In this document: piece by piece, positions 17,684 to 25,995 of the stretch | Position numbering within the stretch: the stretch's first letter is position 1 | Layout: the number at the start of each line of letters is the position of its first letter | Source of the DNA: Sphingopyxis soli | GTDB lineage: Bacteria; Pseudomonadota; Alphaproteobacteria; Sphingomonadales; Sphingomonadaceae | DNA length: 58,716 nt | NCBI RefSeq assembly: GCF_018682675.1 | Contig: NZ_JAFMTR010000059.1 | Coordinates: forward strand, 1-58,716 | Direction: 5' to 3' | Translations under genes and position numbers: made by a program | Notes under the pieces: model-generated | What the model was told of the DNA's origin: nothing | Databases searched by the model: none | Seen by the model: the letters and a program-made list of their open reading frames with translations, nothing else

Positions 17684-18150
17684 GCTGCATCCCTTTCGAT
17701 CCGCGCGGCAAAGCAGCCATACGCAGCGTTGTGAGCGTGAATATAGGCAATGCCGTCATCGGCGAACAGGTCGCGGATCGCCGTGTCGGCCTCTCCCGGC
17801 GCCGCGAGCCGCGCAGTCTGCAGCATCCCTGCAGCGTCGAAGGCGCGCAGCGCGAGCGGGCGGCCCTCGAACACCGGCGGCGTCTCGCCGCGATAGGTCG
17901 CCGCTTCGACGCCGGACCGGACATAGATCGCATAGGCGCTGCGATAGGGCGTCGCGACGTCGTGGCTGGTGTGATGCAGCAGGATCAGTTCCTCCCCCGC
18001 CCTCGCATCCTCGAGGCTGATGCGGCAGGGAAAGCCGCGGTCGGCGGTCGCGGTGACGCGGCGGGCGTTCAGCGCGGCGAGCCCGGCCGCGTCGAGGTCG
18101 AACAATCGGGAAAAGGGTTCGGGGTCGAGCCCCCGGATCACATAGGTCAT
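17680..18150 (-). CDS. DUF1203 domain protein
   Basis: This 156-residue cytoplasmic protein matches DUF1203. It begins TYVIRGLDPEPFSRLFDLDAAGLAALNARRV, then has GFPCRISLEDARAGEELILLHHTSH and a C-terminal YIHAHNAAYGCFAARIER. The conserved Cys, His-His and HxHN residues suggest a ligand- or metal-binding fold, but no function is established. ATG 18150 is supported by the AAAGGA ribosome site; upstream in-frame starts have none. It leads the ada operon with 4-bp gene overlaps. Confidence 0.85.
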   Translation of the reverse strand: MTYVIRGLDPEPFSRLFDLDAAGLAALNARRVTATADRGFPCRISLEDARAGEELILLHHTSHDVATPYRSAYAIYVRSGVEAATYRGETPPVFEGRPLALRAFDAAGMLQTARLAAPGEADTAIRDLFADDGIAYIHAHNAAYGCFAARIERDAA

Positions 18151-18237
18151 GGCTTGTCCTTTCTCTTGCCTGGACCGCCAATGCCACGCCTCGATCCCGG
18201 CCGCGTCCCGATGCTTGCGTTCAAAATATCGCAGCAA

Positions 18238-18253
18238 ACTGTATTACTGTATT
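18238..18253. repeat. Tandem 8-bp direct repeat next to the ada-operon promoter
   Basis: ACTGTATT occurs twice head to tail (18238-18245 and 18246-18253), overlapping the -10 element and the likely start region of the minus-strand promoter. It may be an operator. It does not match the E. coli Ada box as I know it. Confidence 0.4.
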
Positions 18254-18279
18254 ATATCATTGACTCACTTGGGTGACAG
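18251..18279 (-). promoter_or_regulatory. Predicted sigma-70-type promoter of the DUF1203-ada operon
   Basis: Read on the minus strand, CTGTCA (18279-18274) is followed after 17 bases by a perfect TATAAT (18256-18251). The DUF1203 start lies about 100 bases downstream, leaving a long leader. The prediction comes from hexamer matching only. Confidence 0.45.
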
Positions 18280-18312
18280 CGCCATTCTCCCGACAATTTC
18301 GGGGAGTCTGCC

Positions 18313-19134
18313 ATGTCGACAATCGACGCATCCTTCGTATCCGCCCGGCCGGCGCGCCGCGCCGACTGGCTGGGGCGCGCCGCGACCTTTTGCTATCTGT
18401 CGATCGCGGCGGGACAATTGCTCTTCACCGCCTTCATCCTGGCCTTCTATTATCCCGCGTCGCTCTCCGGCGATTTCGCCGCGTGGAACACGAAGCCGCT
18501 GATCAAGGGCTTCGTTGCGGGCGACGCGAGCGGCAATCTTTTCTTCGCGGTGCATGTGCTGATGGCGGCGGTGATCACCTTCGGCGGCCTCGTCCAGCTC
18601 GTCCCGGCGATCCGGGGCCGCTGGCCGCAGGTCCATCGCTGGAACGGCCGCCTCTACCTGCTAAGCGCGCTCATGCTCTCGCTCGGCGGGCTTTGGCTGA
18701 CGTGGGGCCGCGGGACCTGGCTCAACCTTGCCGGTGCGTTCGGAATCAGCCTCGACGCGCTGCTGATCCTCGCCTTCGCGGCGATGGCGTATCGCGCCGC
18801 TCGCGCACGTCGTTTCGTCGAGCATCGCCGCTGGGCGCTGCGCCTGTTCGCGGTGGCGAGCGCGGTCTGGTTCATGCGCGTCGGCTATATGGCGTGGGGC
18901 ATCGCAACCGGCGGCGCGGGGATCGGCGAGGCGATGGACGGACCGTTCGATCTTTTCCTTGCCTTCGCCAACTCGCTGCTGCCGCTGGCGATCACCGAAA
19001 TATATCTGCGCGCCGACGCAAGCGGGACGCCTGCCGCCAAAAATGGCGTCGCCGCGCTGCTGGCGATCGGCGGCGTCATCATCCTCGCGGGCAGCGTCGG
19101 CGCGTGGATGATGATGTGGAGCCCCTATCTGTAA
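18313..19134 (+). CDS. DUF2306 multi-pass membrane protein
   Basis: This 273-residue inner-membrane protein has about seven hydrophobic segments. It matches DUF2306: an N-terminal anchor (AATFCYLSIAAGQLLFTAFILAFYY), then FFAVHVLMAAVITFGGLVQLVP with the conserved HxxxA. The segments VHRWNGRLYLLSALML and FVEHRRWALRLFAVASAVWFMRVG follow. The conserved histidines suggest heme or quinone binding in this group, but no activity is proven. It diverges from the ada operon across a 162-base AT-rich gap. No downstream partner on the same strand is closely spaced. Confidence 0.85.
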   Translation: MSTIDASFVSARPARRADWLGRAATFCYLSIAAGQLLFTAFILAFYYPASLSGDFAAWNTKPLIKGFVAGDASGNLFFAVHVLMAAVITFGGLVQLVPAIRGRWPQVHRWNGRLYLLSALMLSLGGLWLTWGRGTWLNLAGAFGISLDALLILAFAAMAYRAARARRFVEHRRWALRLFAVASAVWFMRVGYMAWGIATGGAGIGEAMDGPFDLFLAFANSLLPLAITEIYLRADASGTPAAKNGVAALLAIGGVIILAGSVGAWMMMWSPYL

Positions 19135-19155
19135 CGGGCTGATTATGGAGTCGTG

Positions 19156-19239
19156 ATCCTGCGAAGGCGGGAACCCATCGCCCGCCATTGCCCCTGACGC
19201 TGCGGGAGCAGGAACCCCGCCTTCGCGGGGACGCAGGAC
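19156..19239. repeat. Intergenic imperfect palindrome with CGAAGGCGGG arms
   Basis: A left arm (TCCTGCGAAGGCGGGAACC, from 19157) is answered by a right arm at about 19210-19238 that reads GGAACCCCGCCTTCGCGGGG and GCAGGA. The same CCCGCGAAGGCGGG core recurs at 39018 and 39163, so it is a dispersed element. It lies between two plus-strand genes. Confidence 0.6.
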
Positions 19240-19291
19240 ATTTCATGTCCAACGGCTTGCCTTCGCATCGTCAGCAGCTAGGTTCGCCGCC

Positions 19292-20827
19292 ATGACCCGC
19301 CTTCTCGCGCTCCTGCTCGCCCTCCTCGCCGTCACCCTTCCCGCCCGCGCCGCCGACGACATCAGCGCCGTTTCGCGCAGCGTCGTGCGCGTCGTCACCG
19401 TGGCGATGGTCGACGGCGAGGTCGTCGGCTTCGGCCACGGCAGCGGCATCGCCATTTCGCCGACGCGCATCGTCACCAACGCGCACGTCGTCGAGTCGGC
19501 GGCGCGCTACCCGGGCAATGTCGCCCTGGGCGTCGTCCCGTCCGAGGGGCAGAAAAGCTATGCCGCGAAACTGATCGCGATCGACACCGAGCGCGATCTC
19601 GCGCTGATCGAGATGACCGAGGGGCGCGTTCCCGCCGCGGCAGTCTATTCGGGGCCGATCGATTCGGGGGCCGACGTCGTTGCGCTCGGCTATCCGGGCA
19701 ACGTCGATCTCGCGACCGCGCGTAGCGCCGCCGACTATATCACCCCGCGCACACCGGTGCGCAGCGAGGGCAATGTCTCGAACCGCCAGCTCGTCGAGGG
19801 GGTCGATTCGCTCGTCCATACCGCAAAGATCTCGCGCGGCAATTCGGGCGGGCCGCTCGTCGACCAGTGCGGGCGCGTCGTCGGGATCAACGCCGCGATC
19901 ACGCGCGCCGACGAAGGCGATTCGCCTTTCGCCTTCGCGATTTCGACGCGCGAGCTCGCGCGCTTCCTGGCCGATGCGAACCAGCCCTACAGCTCGATCG
20001 GGACACCCTGCCTGTCGATGGCCGAAGCCGATGCGCGCGACCGCGCCGCGCTCGACGCCGACGCACGCAAGATGGCCGAAGCCAATGCCGCGAAGGAGGA
20101 GGCCGCAGCGCGCGACCGCCAGTTGAGGCAGGAGCGCGCCGACGAAGCGGCGCTCGCCGCGCGCGAGAACCGCATCGCGCTGGCCGGTGTGTTGTTCGTG
20201 ATCGGCGCGCTGTCGGCCGGGGCGGGCCTGATGTTCCATGGCCAGAAGAACGCCCGCAACGCGAAGATCGCCGGCGGCGCCGGTGCGGCGCTGATCCTGG
20301 CCGCGGCGATCGTCTTCGTCACCCGCCCCGACGCGCACGCCGAAGCGCCCGAGGAGAAAGCGAAACCTGTCTTCGCCGATACGCCGACGGTTGCCGAGGG
20401 ACAGTTCCTCTGCACGATCCGCGCCGACCGCAGCCGCATCACCGTCTCGTCGACCACCGACGTGCCGATAAAGGTCGCCGCGAACGGCTGCGTCAACGAC
20501 CGCACCCAATATGCGCAGGGGGCCGACGGCCATTGGCAGCGCATCCTCGTCCCCAACGACGACGCCACCGTCACCGTCGCCTCGCTCGACCCGACGGGGA
20601 AGGAGTATCGCGTCGAACGCTATCTGCTCGACGCCGACACGATGACGCGGGCACGCGAGATTCGCGCCGGGGTGACGCTCAAGAGCTGCACCGCCGACCC
20701 CGACGCACTCGCGGGCCTCGCGACCCAACAGGAGGCGATCCGCGCCGTCCTGCCCGCGAGCCCGAACGAGCGCCTCGTCTATCAGTGTCAGAAGGCAGCC
20801 GCGAGCGCGGCCGCGCCTGCCCGCTGA
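19292..20827 (+). CDS. Membrane-linked trypsin-like serine protease
   Basis: The 511-residue protein begins with a signal peptide ending near residue 20 (ALPARA-type end). A trypsin/DegP-like domain follows with the catalytic triad His65 (VTNAHVVE), Asp102 (ERDLALIE) and Ser185 (SRGNSGGPL). The segment at about 235-295 is Ala/Glu/Arg-rich and probably coiled coil. Two hydrophobic segments follow (about 298-315 and 323-343), joined by a short basic loop. The remaining 160 residues form a separate C-terminal domain with paired cysteines. No PDZ domain is seen, unlike DegP or HtrA. The C-terminal domain is unrecognised. It appears monocistronic. Confidence 0.85.
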   Translation: MTRLLALLLALLAVTLPARAADDISAVSRSVVRVVTVAMVDGEVVGFGHGSGIAISPTRIVTNAHVVESAARYPGNVALGVVPSEGQKSYAAKLIAIDTERDLALIEMTEGRVPAAAVYSGPIDSGADVVALGYPGNVDLATARSAADYITPRTPVRSEGNVSNRQLVEGVDSLVHTAKISRGNSGGPLVDQCGRVVGINAAITRADEGDSPFAFAISTRELARFLADANQPYSSIGTPCLSMAEADARDRAALDADARKMAEANAAKEEAAARDRQLRQERADEAALAARENRIALAGVLFVIGALSAGAGLMFHGQKNARNAKIAGGAGAALILAAAIVFVTRPDAHAEAPEEKAKPVFADTPTVAEGQFLCTIRADRSRITVSSTTDVPIKVAANGCVNDRTQYAQGADGHWQRILVPNDDATVTVASLDPTGKEYRVERYLLDADTMTRAREIRAGVTLKSCTADPDALAGLATQQEAIRAVLPASPNERLVYQCQKAAASAAAPAR

Positions 20828-20869
20828 TCGCGAAACGACGGCCGGGGAACGGGCGCGCGGGGCTGCGCG

Positions 20870-22243
20870 CTATTTCGACAGGTCGCGCAGCAGACTGTCC
20901 CAGTGCGCCAGCGCGGGAGCGATCGCGTCGACGGGCACGCGCTCGTTGAGGCCGTGCGCGTAGCTGTCGCTGGCTTTCGAGAAGAGTCCCGCGACGCCAT
21001 AGCTCGGCACGCCCTGGATGCGGAAATGATAGCTGTCGGTCGCGCCCGCGCTCATCGACGGGATGATCGGCAGGCCCGGCGCGCGCGCATGGACCGCTTT
21101 CGCCACCGCCGCCATCACGTCGGGTCGCAGCGGCGAGGCGTCGCTGGCGCTGGCGTCGGGATCGGGGTTCACCGTCACGCCGGGGTCGCCGATCACCTTC
21201 ACCAGTTCGGCGCGCACCTCCTCGACCGGCACGCCCGGGAAAATGCGGCAATTGATGTTCGCGGTCGCGCGCTGAGGCAGCGCATTTTCGGCATGGCCGC
21301 CCTTGACGAGCGTCGGTACGCAAGTCGTGCCGATCTGGCCGACATATTCGGGGTCGGCGCGGATCGCGGCGATCGCCTTCGCATCCGACGGGTCCGCGGC
21401 GAAGGCTTTCAGCGCCGCGCCGATGTCGCCGCCGACCTGATCGGCGACGATCGGCATCCCGACCTTCGTCAGCTCGTTCTGCTGCGGCGTGAACCGATAG
21501 GCGCCGATCCTGGCGAGCGCCTCGGACAGCTCGGCGATCGCATTGACCGCGCCGGGGCGCGAGCTGTGGCCGCCGGGATTGGTGACTTCGAGGGTGAAGT
21601 CGGCATAGGTCTTTTCGCCCGCCTGCAGCCCGTAATATTTGGGCTTGCCGTCCTCGCCGATCAGCCCGCCACCCCCGTCGCCGTTCAGCGCGAACTCGGC
21701 GTTCTTGTATTTGGCGGCAAGTGCGCGCGTCGTCGTCATCGAGGTTTCCTCGTCGCCCGACAGGAGCAGGATGATCGAGCGCTTCGGCTTGAAGCCGTCC
21801 TTCTTGAGCTGCGCCATCGTCGCGACCATCATCGAGACGTCGAACTTGTTGTCCTCCGACCCGCGGCCGAAAATATAGCCATTCTCCTCGACCGGCACGA
21901 AGGGATCGCGCGTCCAGTCCTTCGGATCGGCCTCGACGACGTCCATATGGCCGAGCAGGACGATCGGCTTTTGCTTCGTCGTGCCCTGCAGGGTCGCGGC
22001 GAAGGTCGCGGTCTCGCCCATCGGGGTGATTTCGATGTCGGTGTCGGCGTAGCCCGCCGCCTTCAGCACGCTCGCATAATAGGCCGCCAGCTCGGGTACC
22101 TTGCCGCGGCCCATCACCGTCGGGATCGCGATGCTGTCCTTCAGAATCTTTTTCGCCGCGTCGGTGTCGGCGGGCTTGGCGTGGACGGGCGCGGCGGCGA
22201 GCAGGGCGGCGGCGAGGGCGACGGGGGCGGTAAGGTTTCGCAT
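20870..22243 (-). CDS. Exported M20-family metallopeptidase
   Basis: The 457-residue protein carries a signal peptide (LTAPVALAAALLAAAPVHA) and the di-zinc M20 core: LLGHMDVVEADPKDW, YIFGRGSEDNKFDV and SGDEETSM with the catalytic Glu pair. GGHSSRPGAVNAI marks the dimerisation/insert domain. Relatives hydrolyse dipeptides, carnosine-like compounds or acylated amino acids; the signal peptide suggests periplasmic peptide use. ATG 22243 was chosen because it begins the signal peptide; the frame is open 26 codons further upstream. The neighbour genes are unrelated. Confidence 0.9.
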   Translation of the reverse strand: MRNLTAPVALAAALLAAAPVHAKPADTDAAKKILKDSIAIPTVMGRGKVPELAAYYASVLKAAGYADTDIEITPMGETATFAATLQGTTKQKPIVLLGHMDVVEADPKDWTRDPFVPVEENGYIFGRGSEDNKFDVSMMVATMAQLKKDGFKPKRSIILLLSGDEETSMTTTRALAAKYKNAEFALNGDGGGGLIGEDGKPKYYGLQAGEKTYADFTLEVTNPGGHSSRPGAVNAIAELSEALARIGAYRFTPQQNELTKVGMPIVADQVGGDIGAALKAFAADPSDAKAIAAIRADPEYVGQIGTTCVPTLVKGGHAENALPQRATANINCRIFPGVPVEEVRAELVKVIGDPGVTVNPDPDASASDASPLRPDVMAAVAKAVHARAPGLPIIPSMSAGATDSYHFRIQGVPSYGVAGLFSKASDSYAHGLNERVPVDAIAPALAHWDSLLRDLSK

Positions 22244-22330
22244 GGAAACCCAACCTAGCCAGCCGGCGCCGCGGCGCAAGAGATAGAAATGGATCACCAT
22301 CGCGTCGATGCCGATCCGCATCGCAGCAGC

Positions 22331-23653
22331 CTATTCGCCCGCCTCGGCTTTCGGCTTGCGGATTTCACTGACCAGCAATTTGTCGATCTTGCGCCCGTCC
22401 ATATCGACGATCTCGAACGTCCAGCCGCGGTCGGTGAAGCATTCGCCTTCCTTGGGCAGATGTTTCAGGATCGCGAGCGCATGGCCCGCCGCGGTTGCAT
22501 AGTCGCGGTCGTCGCCAAGTTCGATCCCCAGCCGCTCGGCCATCTGGTCGGCGGGCATCGATCCCGCGATCAGCAGGCTGCCGTCGTCGCGTTCGACGAC
22601 GAACGGCTCGCTGCCGATATCCTGGTCCGACGCGAATTCGCCCGCGATGGCGGAGAGCAGGTCGGCCGGGGTCACCAGCCCGTCGAAATGGCCATATTCG
22701 TCGTGGACCAGCAGCATCGGCACCTCGGCCGCGCGCAACCCCTCGAGCGCGTCCATCGCGTCGAGCTGGTCGTGAATGACCTTTGCCGGCCGCATCAGCT
22801 GCTCGAGGTCGATCACGTCGCCGCGAAACAGCGCCGCCGCGATATCGCGCGCCTGGACGACGCCGACGATGTCGTCGACCGAGCCGCGCGCAACCGGCAA
22901 CCGGCTGTGCGGGGTCTCGAGCAGCTTGTCGCGCACGCCCCGCGCGTCGAGCGCCGTGTCGATCCAGTCGACGTCCTTGCGCGGGGTCATCACCTCGCGC
23001 ACCGGCCGGTCGGCGAGACGCACGACGCCCGAGATGATCGCGCGTTCGCTTTCCTCGATCACGCCCGACTTCGACGCCTCGGCGACGATCAGGTGCAATT
23101 CCTCGGCGGTCACCCGGTCCTCGGACTCGCGATTGAGCCCGAGCAGGCGGAAGATCAGCGCCGAGCTGTTGTCGAGCAGCCAGACGAGCGGCGCCGCGAC
23201 GCGCGACAGCCAGTACATCGGCACCGCCATGGTGATCGCGATGCGTTCGGGCGTGCGAAGTGCGAACTGTTTCGGCACCAGCTCGCCCGCAATCAGCGAG
23301 AAATAGGTGGTGATGCCGATGACGACCGCGAACCCCGCGGCCTCGGCATGTTGGTCATCGAGCCCGAACCATGCGCCGAGCCGGTCGGCGACCGGCTGCC
23401 CCAGACTCGCGCCCGAATAGGCGCCCGCCAGAATGCCGATCAAGGTGATGCCGACCTGCACGGTCGACAGGAAGCGGCCGGGGTCGGCGGCGAGTTGCCG
23501 CGCTATCTTCGCGCCGCGGCTGCCGCGCTTCTCCGCCGCCTGCAGCCGCGGGTCGCGCGACGAGACGATTGCGAGCTCGGACATGGCGAACAGGCCGTTG
23601 AGGAGGATCAGCACCGCGATGATCGCGACGTCGGACCAGGGGAAAGGAGTCAT
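22331..23653 (-). CDS. Hemolysin-family CNNM/CBS-domain membrane protein
   Basis: The 440-residue protein has an N-terminal DUF21/CNNM transmembrane domain (DVAIIAVLILLNGLFAMSELAIVSSRDPRLQ) with three to four helices. A pair of CBS domains (VREVMTPRKDVDWID ... LMRPAKVIHDQL) and a C-terminal CorC/HlyC domain (LPKEGECFTDRGWTFEIVDMDGRKIDKLLV) follow. Such proteins are linked to Mg or Co ion efflux rather than true hemolysis. ATG 23653 has GGAAAGGAG just upstream. It is transcribed in the same direction as the M20 peptidase but 87 bases apart. Confidence 0.92.
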   Translation of the reverse strand: MTPFPWSDVAIIAVLILLNGLFAMSELAIVSSRDPRLQAAEKRGSRGAKIARQLAADPGRFLSTVQVGITLIGILAGAYSGASLGQPVADRLGAWFGLDDQHAEAAGFAVVIGITTYFSLIAGELVPKQFALRTPERIAITMAVPMYWLSRVAAPLVWLLDNSSALIFRLLGLNRESEDRVTAEELHLIVAEASKSGVIEESERAIISGVVRLADRPVREVMTPRKDVDWIDTALDARGVRDKLLETPHSRLPVARGSVDDIVGVVQARDIAAALFRGDVIDLEQLMRPAKVIHDQLDAMDALEGLRAAEVPMLLVHDEYGHFDGLVTPADLLSAIAGEFASDQDIGSEPFVVERDDGSLLIAGSMPADQMAERLGIELGDDRDYATAAGHALAILKHLPKEGECFTDRGWTFEIVDMDGRKIDKLLVSEIRKPKAEAGE

Positions 23654-23886
23654 CGGGCGTGCGTGCGGCGCATCGGCGCCCGGCCCCTGTCGGCTTCGGT
23701 CATCGCGCACCTATAGGCGAAACAGGGCGCGCAGCACAATGGCGCTAGCTGAACGGCCCGGTCAGGGGGCGTTAAGCGAGTTTTTGGAACCAGTTGCCCC
23801 GGCCATATGTTATCGACACCAACGGCGGCGTTCGCAGGGCCGACGCAGGATTGACAAGGCGGCCGCCGAAACAAAGGGAGCGAAGA

Positions 23887-24576
23887 ATGAACAGCAAGAC
23901 GATCAAGCTCACCGCCCTCGCCAGCCTCGGCGCGCTGGCGCTGACCGGCTGCGTGACCGACCCCGAAACGGGCAAGCAGACGATCTCGAAGGCCGCGATC
24001 GGCGGCATCGGCGGCGCGCTGGGGGGCTATCTGCTCGGCGACCTCGTCGGCGGCCGCAACGACCGCACCGAGAAGATCCTCGGCGCGGGGATCGGCGCCG
24101 TCGCCGGCGCGGGCGTCGGCTATTATATGGACCAGCAGGAAAAGAAGCTGCGCGAACGGACCGCGGGCACCGGGATCGACGTCGAGCGCCAGGGCGACCA
24201 GCTCGTCCTCAACATGCCCGGCGACGTCACGTTCGATTATAACAGCGCGGTGGTGAAGCCGAATTTCCGCAGCGCGCTCGACAGCGTCGCCTCGACCCTC
24301 GGCGAATATCCGAGCACCTTCATCGACGTCTATGGCCACACCGATTCGACCGGCAGCGACACCTATAACCAGGGGCTGTCCGAGCGCCGCGCCGCATCGG
24401 TCGCCGACTATCTGGCGGGCCGCGGGGTCAATCGCGCGCGCATGGCGACGCTCGGCTATGGCGAATCGCAGCTCAAATGCGCGCCCGAACGCAGCGAAGC
24501 CGATTATCAGTGCAACCGCCGCGTCGAGATCCGCATCGCGCCGGTGACGCAGGCCGACGTAAACGCGGCGCAGTAA
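23887..24576 (+). CDS. OmpA-family lipoprotein with glycine-zipper segment
   Basis: The 229-residue protein is lipidated at Cys22 (lipobox LALTGC). Next come two glycine-zipper segments (AAIGGIGGALGGYLLGDLVGG and GAGIGAVAGAGVGYYMD). A C-terminal OmpA domain from about residue 110 has TFDYNSAVVKPNFRSALDSVA, the YGHTDSTGSDTYNQGLSERRA motif and the NRRVEIRI end. It anchors the outer membrane to peptidoglycan by analogy with Pal/YiaD proteins. A ribosome site AGGGAGCG precedes the start. It ends at a long convergent palindrome. Confidence 0.93.
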   Translation: MNSKTIKLTALASLGALALTGCVTDPETGKQTISKAAIGGIGGALGGYLLGDLVGGRNDRTEKILGAGIGAVAGAGVGYYMDQQEKKLRERTAGTGIDVERQGDQLVLNMPGDVTFDYNSAVVKPNFRSALDSVASTLGEYPSTFIDVYGHTDSTGSDTYNQGLSERRAASVADYLAGRGVNRARMATLGYGESQLKCAPERSEADYQCNRRVEIRIAPVTQADVNAAQ

Positions 24577-24594
24577 TGTCCGGCTGACGCCGGA

Positions 24595-24678
24595 GGCGGC
24601 ACCGGCCCGCTCCCCCGCCCGACCTCCCACAGCATATTGTCCTCGGGAGGCCGGGCGGGGGAGCGAACCGGTACCGCC
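24595..24678. repeat. Long palindrome between convergent OmpA-like and marC-like genes
   Basis: Arms at 24595-24628 and 24645-24678 are 34 bases each and pair with about five mismatches around a 16-base loop. The paired block includes CTCCCCCGCCC. No T tract is seen on either strand, but the placement between two convergent genes fits a bidirectional RNA stop or a REP-like element. Confidence 0.65.
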
Positions 24679-24703
24679 GCTTTCCACTTCGCCGAAAGCC
24701 TGT

Positions 24704-25333
24704 TCACCCTAGGCTGGGGAAGCTGGCCTTCAGGCCATCGATCACGAACTGCGCCGCGAGCGCCGCGAGCAGCACGCCGAGCAGGCGGGTGATCACCGCC
24801 TCGCCCTTGTTGCCGATCAGCCGCATCAACGGGCCCGCCGCGAGGAGCGCGGCGAGCGTCAGGAGCAGCACCAGCAGCAGCGCCGCAAAAATCACCACCG
24901 CGCGGTCGAGCCCGTTGTTCTGCGCGACGAGCAGCATCACCGAGGCGATCGACCCCGGCCCCGCGAGCATCGGCATCGCCATCGGAAACACCGAGACATC
25001 CTCGACCTCGGGCGTCGCCTTCACTTTCTCGGCGCGCTGTTCGCGGCGCTCGGTGCGCTTTTCGAACACCATGTCGATCGCGATGATGAACAGCATGATC
25101 CCGCCCGCGATGCGGAAACTGTCGAGGTCGATGTGGAGGAAGCTGAGCAGCGCCTCGCCGAACATCGCGAAAAAGACGAGGATGAACCCCGCGATGACCG
25201 TGGCGCGAATCGCCATCGAGCGGCGCTGCTGCGCGCTCGCGCCGGTCGTCAGGCTGGCATAGATCGGCGCGCAGCCCGGCGGATCGATGACGACGAACAA
25301 GGTCACGAACGCCGAGATGAAAAGGTCCATCAT
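24704..25333 (-). CDS. MarC-family integral membrane protein
   Basis: The 209-residue protein has about six membrane segments and the MarC pattern: FVTLFVVIDPPGCAPIYASLT at the N-terminus, then FHIDLDSFRIAGGIMLFIIAIDMVFE and FPMAMPMLAGPGSIASVMLL. Despite the name, MarC proteins have no proven role in drug resistance; they may be transporters. Its ATG overlaps the stop of the preceding lipoprotein gene (ATGA), making it the last gene of a six-gene minus-strand run. Confidence 0.92.
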   Translation of the reverse strand: MMDLFISAFVTLFVVIDPPGCAPIYASLTTGASAQQRRSMAIRATVIAGFILVFFAMFGEALLSFLHIDLDSFRIAGGIMLFIIAIDMVFEKRTERREQRAEKVKATPEVEDVSVFPMAMPMLAGPGSIASVMLLVAQNNGLDRAVVIFAALLLVLLLTLAALLAAGPLMRLIGNKGEAVITRLLGVLLAALAAQFVIDGLKASFPSLG

Positions 25334-25995
25334 TTCGGCGGCGCGGCCACTTTATCGTCGATCACCGTCGCCATCGTCTTGCCGTCCCAGAGGCGGATGA
25401 CGACGCGGCGCGACTGGTCGGGACGCACGGTCGAGGTCCAGCTGAGCGTCTGGTCGGGCGACAGGCCGACCGCCATGTCGTCGCCCTCTTCGCCGGCCTC
25501 GATCGGCACCGCGGGACGCGATCCGCATTTCGCCTGTTTCGTTTCGATGAAATCGGGCGCGGCGCGCGGCGCCGTCAGCCCGTCACCATGATCGAGCACC
25601 CAGTTGATCTTGCCGCTGATCGGATCGCGCAGCCAGACGGTGGTGAAATAGCCGTTGCCGCCGCCCTTTTGCCAGGCGCCGGTGGTTGCGCCGGCGTTGC
25701 CGTCGCAGCTCACATAGACGGCGTGCGGCTGCCACTTCACCGCTTCGGCCGGGTTCGCCTGCGACTTCAGCCAGTCGCGCGCCTTCGCCCGCTGCGGCAC
25801 GAACATCACCGCATCGGGCGCCGAGGTTTCGCGGAACGCCGTCCACTGCCCCTTCTCCTGCGCCAGCCGGGCAAAGGCGATCTCGGCGGCGACATACGCA
25901 CTCGGGTTCGCGGCGAGCGGCCGTTTGCGCGGGTCGGGCCCCTGCGCGCAGCCGGCAACCAGCGAAAGCGCAACCGCGGCAAGGACAAGGCGCAT
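25330..25995 (-). CDS. Putative lipoprotein, NTF2/SnoaL-like
   Basis: This 221-residue exported protein has a lipobox VAGC (Cys16). The pattern YVAAEIAFARLAQEKGQWTAFRETSAPDAVMFVPQ is typical of SnoaL/DUF4440-type NTF2 folds, where an early helix is followed by a short acidic or aromatic pocket. No catalytic residues can be identified. Its ATG shares one base with the folD stop (TGATG) and its stop overlaps the MarC start. It is therefore translated with folD and marC, although no functional link is obvious. Confidence 0.75.
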   Translation of the reverse strand: MRLVLAAVALSLVAGCAQGPDPRKRPLAANPSAYVAAEIAFARLAQEKGQWTAFRETSAPDAVMFVPQRAKARDWLKSQANPAEAVKWQPHAVYVSCDGNAGATTGAWQKGGGNGYFTTVWLRDPISGKINWVLDHGDGLTAPRAAPDFIETKQAKCGSRPAVPIEAGEEGDDMAVGLSPDQTLSWTSTVRPDQSRRVVIRLWDGKTMATVIDDKVAAPPK

